64,000 nucleotides of DNA. Origin: Streptomyces justiciae. Lineage in GTDB: Bacteria; Actinomycetota; Actinomycetes; Streptomycetales; Streptomycetaceae. The notes beneath the pieces were generated by a model. That model was not told the DNA's origin. It did not search any database and saw only the letters and a program-made list of their open reading frames with translations. The DNA lies in assembly GCF_015163075.1 (NCBI RefSeq), contig NZ_JADDXU010000015.1, positions 1-64,000 of the forward strand, written 5' to 3'. This document shows positions 7,931 to 16,475 of this stretch, piece after piece (within the stretch, counting starts at the first letter, position 1; every line of letters begins with the position of its first letter). Made by a program: the position numbers and the translations under genes.

Positions 7931-8389
7931 GTGCACGACCACCCCACCCACGAGCCCTGCTTCGCCTCCTTCCCGCCCGCCGTGCTGCGCCCGGCCGAAC
8001 TGACCGCCTTCAGCCGCGGCGGCGGCGCCCGCACCATCCCCCTGGTGACCAAGGCGACCGGCGCCGAGGTCTTCCTCACCGGGCAGACCCTCTTCGACGG
8101 CGGTGCCGGCATCGCCCTGCACACCCACAACTGCCCGGAGTCCGTCACCATCCTCGAAGGCGACGCCATCGTGGAGATCGACGGCACCGAACACCACGTG
8201 ACCCGCTTCGACACCACCTATGTGCCCGCCGGCATGCCCCACCGGTTCCGCAACGCCTCCGCCACCGAACCGATGCGCATCCTGTGGATCTACGCCACCG
8301 TCGACGCCACCCGCACCGTCGTGGAGACCGGAGTCACCGCTCGCGTCGACGCCGAGCACACCGAGGCCCCCACCACGACCCACCACTGA
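7931..8389 (+). CDS. Small cupin-domain protein
   Basis: 152-residue single-domain cupin. Motif 1 is GAGIALHTHNCPESVTILEG (His, His, Glu metal ligands) and motif 2 is YVPAGMPHRFRNAS (fourth His). The GTG start at 7931 has GGAGAC upstream. It follows the CitMHS transporter on the same strand after a strong hairpin and ends near a His-rich tail (TTTHH). Small cupins in sugar-acid operons are often isomerases, epimerases or metal-dependent decarboxylases, but nothing here fixes the reaction. Confidence 0.8.
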   Translation: MHDHPTHEPCFASFPPAVLRPAELTAFSRGGGARTIPLVTKATGAEVFLTGQTLFDGGAGIALHTHNCPESVTILEGDAIVEIDGTEHHVTRFDTTYVPAGMPHRFRNASATEPMRILWIYATVDATRTVVETGVTARVDAEHTEAPTTTHH

Positions 8390-8658
8390 CAGGGGACCGA
8401 CCCCAGGGAGTTGCTTCCGAGGGATTCGCCAAGTGGCGTGCTCCGGCCGGGGCGTACTTCGCGGCTTCGCCACGGGTCGAACATGTGCACTCCGTTCTCG
8501 CACCATGACGTCGGCGGCGCGGTCGGTGTCCGCTGACTCGGCGAACCCGGCGAGCGGAGCGGGTGAAGCTGGGGCCCGCGCCGACGCCGAGGGGGCATGC
8601 ATGAGGCTCGCGGCCGAATCCGGCCGGGTCGACAGAGACAGCGAGCTGGAGGCGGGCC

Positions 8659-10332
8659 ATGACACGCAGAACGGAACGACCAGACGACCAGACCGACCAC
8701 ACGATCCATCACGTCCCCGTCCTCATCGTCGGCGGTTCCCTCGTCGGGCTGTCGACCTCGCTGTTCCTGAGCCGGTTGGGCGTACGGCACACGCTGGTGG
8801 AGCGGCACACCGGCACCTCCATCCACCCCCGTGGGCGCGGGAACAACGTCCGCACGATGGAGCTGTTCCGGACGGCCGGCGTCGAGCCGGCGATCCGGGA
8901 GGCCGCCGCCACGCTGGACGACAACCACGGGATTCTCCAGACACCCACCCTGGTGGGTGACGCGGGGGAGTGGCTCTTCAAGGAGATCGACGCGGGGGGC
9001 GCGCTGGCCCGCTTCAGTCCCAGCTCGTGGTGTCTGTGCAGCCAGAACGACTTGGAGCCGGTGCTGCTGGAACACGCCGAGCGGCTGGGCGGCGATCTGC
9101 GCTACGGCACCGAACTGCTGTCGTTCGACACCGACCCCGATGGCGTCACCGCGGTGGTCAAGAGCCGGGAGACCGGCGAGCACACCACCATCCGCGCGGA
9201 CTACCTCGTCGCCGCGGACGGTCCCCGCAGCCCCGTGCGTGAGCAGCTCGGCATCGCCCAGAGCGGTCCTGGCGACCTGTTCAGCAACGTCAGCATCACC
9301 TTCCGGTCCCGCCGCCTCGCCGACGTCGTGGGCGACCGCCGCTTCATCGTCTGCTATCTGACGAACCCGGAGGCCGACGGGGCGCTGCTGCCGGTGGACA
9401 ACCGGGAGAACTGGGTCTTCCACGCTCCCTGGCATCCCGAACAGGGCGAAACCCTGGAGGAGTTCACCGACGAGCGGTGCGTGGAGCACATCCGGCGCGC
9501 GATCGGAGTGGCCGACCTCGACGTCCAGGTCACCGGCAAGGCTCCCTGGAACGCCGCCGAGCGGGTCGCCCGCAGTTACCGGGAAGGACGGGTCTTCCTG
9601 GCCGGCGACTCGGCCCACGAGATGTCCCCCACCGGGGCCTTCGGCTCGAACACCGGCATCCAGGACGCGCACAACCTCGCCTGGAAACTGGCCGCGGTGC
9701 TCGACGGCTGGGCGGGGGAGGCGCTGCTGGACAGCTACGACGCCGAGCGGCGCCCGGTGGCCGAGGCGACCAGCGCCCGCGCCTCCGCACGGTCCGTGGA
9801 GCACAGCCACCCCGGCTTCGCTCCGCCCCCCGGCATGGGCGGTGGCGGCGGCCCGCAGCGCGGCATCCTCAGTGTGGTCCTCGGCTACCGCTACCCGCGC
9901 GGCGCCGTCCTCGGGACCGACCCCGACGCCCCGGTCGTACCGGAACGCCTCGACCTGTCCGGTGAACCCGGCAGCAGAGCACCCCACTTGGCGGTACGTC
10001 ACCGAGGCGAACCGATCTCCACGCTGGATCTCTACGAAAGCTCGTTCGTCCTGCTCAGCGACGCCGATCACCCAAGTGGCTGGCACGAGGCGGCCGTCCG
10101 CCTCGCCGCATCGATGTCCGTACCCCTGACCTCGTACCGGGTGGGCAGCACGGCCGACGCCGAGCTGACGCCCGAGGGCGGGACGGACTGGGCGGTCGCC
10201 CATGGAACGCAGCCTGGCGGTGCCGTACTTGTCCGGCCCGACGGGTTCGTGGCCTGGCGGGCCGCAGCGCCGGAACCTGACGCCGGGTCGGCACTGCGCC
10301 ATGCTCTGACCACGCTGCTGGCAGCGATCTGA
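8659..10332 (+). CDS. FAD-dependent aromatic polyketide hydroxylase (WhiE-VIII / TcmG-like)
   Basis: 557-residue class A flavoprotein monooxygenase. The FAD Rossmann motif is VLIVGGSLVGLSTSLFLSRLG (residues about 20-40), the DG motif is VAADGPRSPVR, and the second FAD motif is RVFLAGDSAHEMSPTGAFGSNTGIQDAHNLAWKL. A C-terminal thioredoxin-like extension is typical of PHBH-type polyketide hydroxylases. The ATG at 8659 has GGAGG upstream. It precedes a complete spore-pigment-type PKS operon. In S. coelicolor the equivalent whiE hydroxylase gene is divergent, whereas here it lies on the same strand and is separated by a strong terminator and a sortase pair. The role is inferred to be hydroxylation of the pigment polyketide. 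Confidence 0.85.
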   Translation: MTRRTERPDDQTDHTIHHVPVLIVGGSLVGLSTSLFLSRLGVRHTLVERHTGTSIHPRGRGNNVRTMELFRTAGVEPAIREAAATLDDNHGILQTPTLVGDAGEWLFKEIDAGGALARFSPSSWCLCSQNDLEPVLLEHAERLGGDLRYGTELLSFDTDPDGVTAVVKSRETGEHTTIRADYLVAADGPRSPVREQLGIAQSGPGDLFSNVSITFRSRRLADVVGDRRFIVCYLTNPEADGALLPVDNRENWVFHAPWHPEQGETLEEFTDERCVEHIRRAIGVADLDVQVTGKAPWNAAERVARSYREGRVFLAGDSAHEMSPTGAFGSNTGIQDAHNLAWKLAAVLDGWAGEALLDSYDAERRPVAEATSARASARSVEHSHPGFAPPPGMGGGGGPQRGILSVVLGYRYPRGAVLGTDPDAPVVPERLDLSGEPGSRAPHLAVRHRGEPISTLDLYESSFVLLSDADHPSGWHEAAVRLAASMSVPLTSYRVGSTADAELTPEGGTDWAVAHGTQPGGAVLVRPDGFVAWRAAAPEPDAGSALRHALTTLLAAI

Positions 10333-10344
10333 CCTGTACGGATA

Positions 10345-10380
10345 CGGCCGACCAGCCCCCTGGGTGGGGCTGGTCGGCCG
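10345..10380 (+). terminator. Strong hairpin terminator after the hydroxylase
   Basis: Perfect 15-bp stem (CGGCCGACCAGCCCC paired with its complement at 10366-10380) with a 6-base loop, 13 bases after the stop codon. It is GC-rich without a T-run, as is common in Streptomyces. Confidence 0.8.
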
Positions 10381-10548
10381 CGTCGTGCTGCCGGGCCCCG
10401 TTTCCGGCGGGCGCGCGGGTGTGTTCACCCGACCGATCGTCCCGAGTGGTGCGCGGCGCCGTGCGCACTGACGGTGGATCACGTCGGGGACGGATCACCT
10501 CAGCTGACGAAGCGCCAGCTGTCCGCTCTCCGGCGGAGGGAATGTCAG

Positions 10549-11043
10549 ATGCACTCTGCTCGCATGCTCCTTGCCACCGCGGCGGCTTCGACCGTCCTCG
10601 TCCTGGGTGCCGCGCCCGGTGCCCAGGCGGCCGGCAGCGACTGGGAGGACCACACGGACTCCTCGTACAGCAAGGAACACGACAAGGACAGCGGTCAGGA
10701 CTCGCCGCGCGGTGGCATGCACACCGGTGGTGGGGCCCTGACGGCGGTGAACGCGGACGGTTCGGACACCGCGAAGGACCCCAAGTTCGACCCGGAGACG
10801 TACAAGGACAAGGGACAGGGCAAGGACTCCGGCAGCACGAAGCAGGAGGAGGACTCCTGGAGCGGTGAGCAGGACGGCGACGGGTGGAGCGGCCGCGAGG
10901 AGAAGCCGAGCGGCGGCATGCACACCGGCGGCGGCGCCCTGGCCTCGCCGGCCGTGACCGCGGGTGGGCTGGCCGTCCTGGCGGTCGCCGGTACCGGTCT
11001 GTACGCGGCGCGTCGTAAGAAGACCTCCGAAAGCGTGGCCTGA
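10549..11043 (+). CDS. Secreted, membrane-anchored surface protein with duplicated GGMHTGGGAL motif
   Basis: 164-residue protein. Residues 1-28 form a Sec signal peptide ending AQA-A. A highly charged, low-complexity D/K/S/G-rich middle follows, then a hydrophobic helix (about 133-153) and an ARRKK tail. This is the layout of a sortase substrate or tail-anchored wall protein, yet no LPXTG or LAXTG is present. Instead the decapeptide GGMHTGGGAL occurs twice, at 55-64 and, immediately before the membrane helix, at 122-131. The ATG at 10549 has GGAGGG upstream. A class F sortase gene follows 119 bases downstream on the same strand, so I infer a cognate enzyme-substrate pair. Nothing here proves processing. 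Confidence 0.75.
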   Translation: MHSARMLLATAAASTVLVLGAAPGAQAAGSDWEDHTDSSYSKEHDKDSGQDSPRGGMHTGGGALTAVNADGSDTAKDPKFDPETYKDKGQGKDSGSTKQEEDSWSGEQDGDGWSGREEKPSGGMHTGGGALASPAVTAGGLAVLAVAGTGLYAARRKKTSESVA

Positions 11044-11162
11044 GCCATGCCGGATGCGATAGCCGTCGCGGCCGCCACGCGCGTGTCGCGTGGCGGTCCG
11101 CCGGTTTCCCCCTGCCCGTCCCCCGTCCGATCTTCTGTCACGCCTTGGTGAGGTAGCGTCCG

Positions 11163-11816
11163 ATGGCAGCCCGTCCCCCTTCCCTCGCAGACAACCCGCC
11201 CCGCACCAAAGCGCTGGTGGTCGGTGCGGTAGCGGCCCTGGTGCTGGCCATGGGCCTGTTCGGCGGCAACGACACCGAACCGTCCGACGCCTCCCGCCCG
11301 GCCCAGGCACCGCACTCCGATGCGGCGGCGGCTCCGCCGGCCGCACGGGCCGCCGGGAAACACCTGCCGCGCTCGAGGCCCGTACGCCTGCTCATTCCGA
11401 AGATCTCCGTCGACGCGCCCTTCACGGAACTCGCCATCGGCCGTAACGGGCAGCTCCAGCCGCCCCCGGCCGACGACACCAATCTCGTCGGCTGGCACGC
11501 CAAGGGAGCCTCCCCGGGGGAGGCAGGCACCTCGATCATCGCCGGGCACGTCGACACGGCGACCTCGGCGGCCGTCTTCGTGGACCTCGGCGAGCTGGAG
11601 AAGGGCGACACCTTCCAGGTGAAGCGAGCCGACGGGCGCACCGCGTCCTTCGTGGTGGACAGCGTGGAGACCTTCGACAAGGAGCACTTCCCGAGCCGAC
11701 GTGTTTACGCCGACACGGCCCAGGCGCAGGTCCGGCTCATCACCTGTGCGGGTGACTACGACCGCACGGTCCGCGACTACACGGACAACCTGGTGGTCTT
11801 CGCCCACCTGGTCTGA
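11163..11816 (+). CDS. Class F sortase
   Basis: 217-residue sortase. An N-terminal signal-anchor (about residues 19-36) precedes a Pro/Ala linker and the catalytic beta-barrel starting at RPVRLLIPKISVDAPFTELAIG. Catalytic residues visible are His129 (IIAGHVDT), Cys195 (LITCAGDYD) and a following Arg (R201 or R204) before NLVVFAHLV. Class F enzymes are actinobacterial, act outside the membrane and have poorly known substrates. The neighbouring surface protein is the obvious candidate. The ATG at 11163 is preceded by GTGAGGT. It sits between the polyketide hydroxylase and the PKS operon, so a link to spore-wall maturation is possible but unproven. Confidence 0.88.
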   Translation: MAARPPSLADNPPRTKALVVGAVAALVLAMGLFGGNDTEPSDASRPAQAPHSDAAAAPPAARAAGKHLPRSRPVRLLIPKISVDAPFTELAIGRNGQLQPPPADDTNLVGWHAKGASPGEAGTSIIAGHVDTATSAAVFVDLGELEKGDTFQVKRADGRTASFVVDSVETFDKEHFPSRRVYADTAQAQVRLITCAGDYDRTVRDYTDNLVVFAHLV

Positions 11817-11892
11817 ACGGGCCCGCTCCGCCGGGCCCCGGGGTCGCCCGCCCAGTCGCATACGAGTCGCGCGCCTCCGGCAGCGGGCCCAG

Positions 11893-11916
11893 GATCGAGG
11901 GATCGAGGGATCGAGG
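11893..11916. repeat. Three tandem copies of GATCGAGG
   Basis: An 8-bp unit repeated exactly three times, about 70 bases upstream of the first PKS-operon gene, in the presumed promoter/leader of the pigment operon. It could be a regulator site or simple slippage. Confidence 0.6.
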
Positions 11917-11984
11917 CACGTCGGAGGCACATCGACGTGATCGAGACCCGTCCGGTCCGTTCCCGTCAAGGAGATGTGCGCAGG

Positions 11985-13121
11985 ATGACCACCACGTCCG
12001 AACGTGTTTCGGAAACATTCATGCGAGAGGCGTCGCAGCGCGTCTCTCAGTCCGTGTTCGACGGTTCCCGGCTGCGAGTCGTCCTGCTGGTGGACGTCTA
12101 CGACGGCGCCCAGCAGCAGTTCCTGGAGGCGTACGAGCAACTGTGCAACCAGGTCGCCTCCGTCCCCGGGCATGTCAGCGACCAGCTGTGCCAGTCCATC
12201 GAGAACCCCTCCCAATGGCTCATCACGAGCGAGTGGGAGAGTGCCCCGCCCTTCCTCACCTGGGTCAACAGTGAGGACCACGTACGGATGGTGGAGCCGC
12301 TGCACAGCTGTGTCCGCGACACCCGCTCGCTCCGCTTCCACGTCGTGCGCGAGACCGGCGGCCCGGCGGCGGCCGCGGAGCCCGGCGCCCGTGGGCTTCA
12401 GGCCTCGCCGCGCATCGGTGACGGGCTGGTCCGGCACGCGCTCACCTTCACGGTGAAGCCGGGCAGCGAGACCGCCGTCGCCGAGATCCTGGCCGGGTAC
12501 GCCTCGCCGGAGTCACGCGTCGACGACACCACCCAGCTGTGCCGCACCTCCTTGTTCATGCACGGCAACCGGGTGGTGCGCGCCATCGAGGTGCGGGGCG
12601 ACCTGCTCGCCGCGCTGCGTCATGTCGCCAAGCAGCCCGAGGTACGGGCCGTCGAGGAGGCCATCAACCCCTATCTGGAGCAGGACAGGGACCTCGACGA
12701 CCCCGAGGCCGCGCGCCTCTTCTTCACCCGCGCGGCGCTGCCCGCCGTACACCATGTGACGTCGGGTCAGGACAGTGCGGATGCCGTGCGGCAGGCGCTG
12801 TACTACCCGGCCCGTGAAGGGTGCGGCATGCGCCTGGCCGAGCTGCTCGCCCGTCAGGACGCGGCGGCCTCCGACGATCCGCGCACGCCGCTGCTGCGCA
12901 GCACGATCTTCCAGCGCGACGACGTGGTGGTGCGGCTCGTGGACGTACGTGCCGGGTTCGACAACGTTGCCATGCTGGGCCTTTCCGAGCCTGACCAGGC
13001 GACCGAGCTCGCGGAACTCCTGGACGCCGGCAGCGCCGGACCGAGGAACGGCGACCGCGCACACCACCTCAACGTCCCCCGTATGGACCTCGTCACCGAC
13101 CGCCGGGCGTCCGACGCCTGA
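11985..13121 (+). CDS. SchA/CurD-like protein (WhiE-ORF I type)
   Basis: 378-residue protein made of two or three ferredoxin-like alpha+beta barrel modules of the SchA/CurD type, which resemble antibiotic-biosynthesis monooxygenases (an early module around LRVVLLVDVYDGAQQQFLEAYEQL, a second around LTFTVKPGSETAVAEILAGYA). Such proteins open the whiE, sch and cur spore-pigment operons. Their exact reaction is not settled; oxidation or cyclisation of the nascent polyketide is usual speculation. The ATG at 11985 has AAGGAG upstream, and a GTG at 11937 is an alternative. It leads a tightly packed seven-gene operon running to 17309. Confidence 0.85.
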   Translation: MTTTSERVSETFMREASQRVSQSVFDGSRLRVVLLVDVYDGAQQQFLEAYEQLCNQVASVPGHVSDQLCQSIENPSQWLITSEWESAPPFLTWVNSEDHVRMVEPLHSCVRDTRSLRFHVVRETGGPAAAAEPGARGLQASPRIGDGLVRHALTFTVKPGSETAVAEILAGYASPESRVDDTTQLCRTSLFMHGNRVVRAIEVRGDLLAALRHVAKQPEVRAVEEAINPYLEQDRDLDDPEAARLFFTRAALPAVHHVTSGQDSADAVRQALYYPAREGCGMRLAELLARQDAAASDDPRTPLLRSTIFQRDDVVVRLVDVRAGFDNVAMLGLSEPDQATELAELLDAGSAGPRNGDRAHHLNVPRMDLVTDRRASDA

Positions 13122-13192
13122 TTCGCCCCGCCGGCAACCGGGCCGTGATGTCCACGCGCCATGCCGACGTAACACATGTTCGGAGGAACGTC

Positions 13193-13651
13193 GTGACCAA
13201 ACTTCCCGGAATCGTGGACCTGAGCGAGGTCGAGCCCAACACCCGGCGCGGCGGGGACCTGCGCGCCATGCTCACCCCCGCCACCGTCGGCTCCACCAGC
13301 GGTTTCATGGGCGTGGCCATCGTGCAGCCCGGCGACCGCATCGCCGAGCACTACCACCCCTACTCCGAGGAGTTCATCTACGTCCTCTGCGGGCAGCTGG
13401 AGGTGGACCTGGACGGCGAGACCCACGCCCTGCAGCCCGAGCAGGGGCTGCTGATCCCCGCCTACATGCGGCACCGCTTCCGCAACGTCGGCAAGGTGGA
13501 GGCCCGCATGGTCTTCCACCTCGGCCCGCTCGCCCCGAGCCCGCCGCTCGGCCACGTCGACACCGAGGACGCGGACGGAGTGCCGATCGCGGTGGACCCG
13601 ACCCACACGAGCGTGGGGCGGGTGGCCGAGCGACCTCAGGTCCGTTCATGA
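13193..13651 (+). CDS. Pigment-cluster cupin (WhiE-ORF II type)
   Basis: 152-residue cupin with motif 1 PGDRIAEHYHPYSEEFIYVLCG (His, His, Glu) and motif 2 LLIPAYMRHRFRNVG (His). The equivalent gene occupies second position in whiE-type spore-pigment operons and is thought to assist polyketide folding or oxidation. The GTG at 13193 has CGGAGGA upstream. The stop overlaps the KS-alpha start by ATGA, indicating coupling. Confidence 0.85.
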   Translation: MTKLPGIVDLSEVEPNTRRGGDLRAMLTPATVGSTSGFMGVAIVQPGDRIAEHYHPYSEEFIYVLCGQLEVDLDGETHALQPEQGLLIPAYMRHRFRNVGKVEARMVFHLGPLAPSPPLGHVDTEDADGVPIAVDPTHTSVGRVAERPQVRS

Positions 13652-14916
13652 CCAGGCGCGTGGCGGTCACCGGCCTGGGCGTCGTCGCCCCGCAGGGCAT
13701 CGGAGTCCCGGCCTTCTGGGACCTGTTGTCCGACGGGCGCACGGCGACGCGGGGCATCACCTTCTTCGACCCGGCCGGGCTGCGTTCGCAGATCGCCGCC
13801 GAGTGCGACTTCGACCCGGCGGCCCACGGCCTGGACCCGGAGCAGATCGCCCGGTGCGACCGGTACATCCAGTTCGCCCTGGCGGCGGGGGAGGAGGCGG
13901 TACGGGACTCCGGCCTCGACCTCGCCGTGGAGAACCCGTGGCGCGTGGCCGTCTCTCTCGGCACCGCGGTCGGCGGCACCACCCGACTGGAGCACGACTA
14001 CGTGCTGGTCAGCGAGCGAGGCAAGCGCTGGGACGTGGACCACCGGCAGGTCGGCCCGCATCTGCACCGCGCGTTCTCACCGAGCACCCTCGCCTCGACG
14101 GTGGCCGAGCGGTTCGAGGCCCGCGGCCCGGTGCAGACGGTCTCCACCGGCTGCACCTCGGGCCTGGACGCGGTCGGATACGCCTTCCACACGATCGAGG
14201 AGGGCCGGGCCGACATCTGCATAACCGGGGCGTCGGACTCGCCGATCTCCCCGATCACCATGGCCTGCTTCGACGCGATCAAGGCGACGTCCCCGAACAA
14301 CGACGACCCCGCCCACGCCTCGCGCCCCTTCGACGCGGACCGCAACGGGTTCGTCATGGGGGAGGGCGGCGCGGTCCTCGTCCTGGAGGAGCTGGAACAC
14401 GCCCGGGCCCGCGGCGCGCGCGTGTACTGCGAGATCGGCGGCTATGCCACGTTCGGCAACGCCTACCACATGACCGGTCTGACCAGCGAGGGACTGGAGA
14501 TGGCCCGGGCCATCGAGGACGCCCTGGACCAGGCCCGGCTGGACCGTACGGCGATCGACTACGTCAACGCGCACGGCTCGGGCACCCTCCAGAACGACCG
14601 GCACGAGACGGCCGCGGTCAAACGGGCCCTGGGCGCGCACGCCTACGACACGCCCATGAGCTCCATCAAGTCCATGGTGGGTCACTCCCTCGGCGCGATC
14701 GGCGCGATCGAACTCGTCGCCTGTGCGCTGTCCCTGACCCACCAGGTCGTCCCGCCCACCGCGAACTACGAGACGCCGGACCCCGAGTGCGATCTGGACT
14801 ACGTCCCGCGCATCGCCCGTGAGCGAAGGCTGAACAGCGTTCTCTCCGTGGGCAGCGGATTCGGCGGCTTCCAGTCCGCGGTGGTCCTGAACCTGCCGAG
14901 GGAGGAGACACGATGA
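13648..14916 (+). CDS. Type II PKS ketosynthase alpha (KS-alpha, WhiE-ORF III type)
   Basis: 422-residue beta-ketoacyl synthase. The active-site Cys169 lies in VSTGCTSGLDAVG; catalytic histidines lie in NAHGSGT and VGHSLGAIGAIE, and the start is MTRRVAVTGLGVVAP. It forms a heterodimer with the CLF encoded immediately downstream (ATGA overlap) and condenses malonyl units on the ACP to a poly-beta-ketone. Order and neighbours match the spore-pigment class rather than an antibiotic minimal PKS. Confidence 0.95.
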   Translation: MTRRVAVTGLGVVAPQGIGVPAFWDLLSDGRTATRGITFFDPAGLRSQIAAECDFDPAAHGLDPEQIARCDRYIQFALAAGEEAVRDSGLDLAVENPWRVAVSLGTAVGGTTRLEHDYVLVSERGKRWDVDHRQVGPHLHRAFSPSTLASTVAERFEARGPVQTVSTGCTSGLDAVGYAFHTIEEGRADICITGASDSPISPITMACFDAIKATSPNNDDPAHASRPFDADRNGFVMGEGGAVLVLEELEHARARGARVYCEIGGYATFGNAYHMTGLTSEGLEMARAIEDALDQARLDRTAIDYVNAHGSGTLQNDRHETAAVKRALGAHAYDTPMSSIKSMVGHSLGAIGAIELVACALSLTHQVVPPTANYETPDPECDLDYVPRIARERRLNSVLSVGSGFGGFQSAVVLNLPREETR

Positions 14917-16160
14917 GCGGACATCCTCGGCGCGCGGCCATCACCGGCATCGGCGTGGTCGCGCCCAACGGCACCAGCACCGACACCTTCTGGAAGTCGA
15001 CCAAAGAGGGCATCAGCGCCCTGGACCGGATCACCCGCGAGGGATGCGGGCACCTGCCGCTGCGGGTGGCCGGCGAGGTCCGGGACTTCGACCCGCCGGC
15101 CCTGGTCGAGGAGCGCTACCTCGTCCAGACCGACCGGTTCACCCACTTCGCGATGGCCGCGGCCGACCAAGCCCTCGACGACGCCGGCCTCGGCCGCAGC
15201 GACACGGACGCGGCGCCGTTCTCCGTGGGCGTGGTGACCGCGGCCGGCTCTGGTGGCGGCGAGTTCGGGCAGCGGGAGCTCCAGCAGCTGTGGGACAAGG
15301 GCAGTCGCTTCGTCGGGCCGTACCAGTCCATCGCCTGGTTCTACGCCGCGAGCACCGGCCAGATCTCCATCCGCCGTGGCTTCAAGGGACCTTGCGGTGT
15401 GGTCGCTGCCGACGAGGCCGGCGGCCTCGACGCGGTCGCGCACGCGGCACGGGCCGTGCGGCGCGGCACCGACGTGCTCGTGGCCGGCGCGACCGAGGCA
15501 CCGCTGGCTCCCTACTCGATGGTCTGCCAGCTCGGCTACGAGGAGTTGAGCACCGTCGACGACCCGGAGCGCGCCTACCGCCCCTTCACCGCGGCGGCCT
15601 GCGGATTCGTGCCCGCCGAAGGCGGCGCCATGCTCGTCGTGGAAAGCGAGGACCTGGCCCGGGAGCGGGGCGCTTCCGTGCGCGCCACCGTGGCGGGCCA
15701 CGCGGCCACGTTCACGGGTGCCTCCCGCTGGGAGGAGTCCCGGCAAGGGCTGGCCCAGGCCGTCCTGGGCGCCCTGGCGGAGGCCGACTGCGCGCCCGAG
15801 GACATCGACGTCGTGTTCGCCGACGCCCTCGGCACACCCGAGGCGGATCGTGCCGAAGCGCTGGCGATCGTGGACGCCCTGGGTGCGCACGGCACACGCG
15901 TCCCCGTCACCGCGCCGAAGACCGGCACCGGCCGCAGCTACGCGGCAGCGCCCGTCCTGGAGGTCGCCGCGGCCGTGCTCGCGCTGGAGCACGGTCTGAT
16001 CCCGCCCACCCCCAACGTCTTCGACGCCTGCCACGACCTCGACCTCGTGAGCTCCCGCGCCCGCGCCGCCGAACTGCGCACCGCGCTCATCCTCAGCCGA
16101 GGACTCATGGGGTCGAACTCGGCGCTCGTGCTCCGGCGCGGCGCCGGCGACGCCTCCTGA
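14913..16160 (+). CDS. Chain-length factor (KS-beta, WhiE-ORF IV type)
   Basis: 415-residue ketosynthase-like subunit that pairs with KS-alpha and sets polyketide length. Aligning it with its partner, the catalytic Cys is replaced by Glu168 (VVAADEAGGLDAV). Most chain-length factors have Gln there, which promotes decarboxylation of the malonyl starter, so Glu is notable. The histidine regions are also degenerate (TGTGRSYAAAP in place of the GHS loop). The ATG at 14913 overlaps the KS-alpha stop. Confidence 0.94.
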   Translation: MSGHPRRAAITGIGVVAPNGTSTDTFWKSTKEGISALDRITREGCGHLPLRVAGEVRDFDPPALVEERYLVQTDRFTHFAMAAADQALDDAGLGRSDTDAAPFSVGVVTAAGSGGGEFGQRELQQLWDKGSRFVGPYQSIAWFYAASTGQISIRRGFKGPCGVVAADEAGGLDAVAHAARAVRRGTDVLVAGATEAPLAPYSMVCQLGYEELSTVDDPERAYRPFTAAACGFVPAEGGAMLVVESEDLARERGASVRATVAGHAATFTGASRWEESRQGLAQAVLGALAEADCAPEDIDVVFADALGTPEADRAEALAIVDALGAHGTRVPVTAPKTGTGRSYAAAPVLEVAAAVLALEHGLIPPTPNVFDACHDLDLVSSRARAAELRTALILSRGLMGSNSALVLRRGAGDAS

Positions 16161-16216
16161 CGAGGCATCGCCAGCACTCCTCACCCAGCACCCGACACAG
16201 CAGGGAGAACATCCGC

Positions 16217-16474
16217 ATGAGTGACCGCATCACCGTGGAGGAGCTCAGCGAGCTCATGAAGAAGTCCGCCGGAGTGACTGTCTCACCGGAGGAGCTCCGT
16301 CAGCGCTACGACACCGGCTTCGACGCCTTCGGGATCGACTCCCTCGCGCTGCTCGGCATCGTGGGCGAGCTGGAGAACCGGTACGGCACGCCCATGCCGG
16401 TCGACGCGGAGAAGAGCAAGACCCCCCAGCAGTTCCTCGAACTGGTCAACAGCGTCCTTCTGGCGGAGGCCTGA
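16217..16474 (+). CDS. Acyl carrier protein of the pigment PKS
   Basis: 85-residue ACP with phosphopantetheine attachment Ser42 in FGIDSLALLGI. Acidic helices flank it as expected for a type II PKS carrier. The ATG at 16217 has GGGAG upstream. It lies 56 bases after the CLF and 1 base before the aromatase gene, as in whiE (ORF V). Confidence 0.94.
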   Translation: MSDRITVEELSELMKKSAGVTVSPEELRQRYDTGFDAFGIDSLALLGIVGELENRYGTPMPVDAEKSKTPQQFLELVNSVLLAEA

Positions 16475-16475
16475 C

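Noticed and set aside
6211..8217. Long leftward open frame of 668 codons opposite the CitMHS transporter and cupin
   Set aside because: Its translation is Asp/Glu/Gly/His/Arg-rich with no domain, typical of the antisense frame of high-GC genes. The opposite strand has a coherent membrane protein and cupin.
8290..10482. Long leftward open frame of 730 codons opposite the FAD hydroxylase
   Set aside because: Low-complexity Gly/Arg/Pro/Val composition and no motifs. The rightward frame carries complete FAD-binding motifs.
11937..11984. Earlier GTG start for the SchA/CurD gene
   Set aside because: The ATG at 11985 has AAGGAG upstream, while the GTG region is Arg-rich and lacks a ribosome site. 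Kept as an alternative in the entry.
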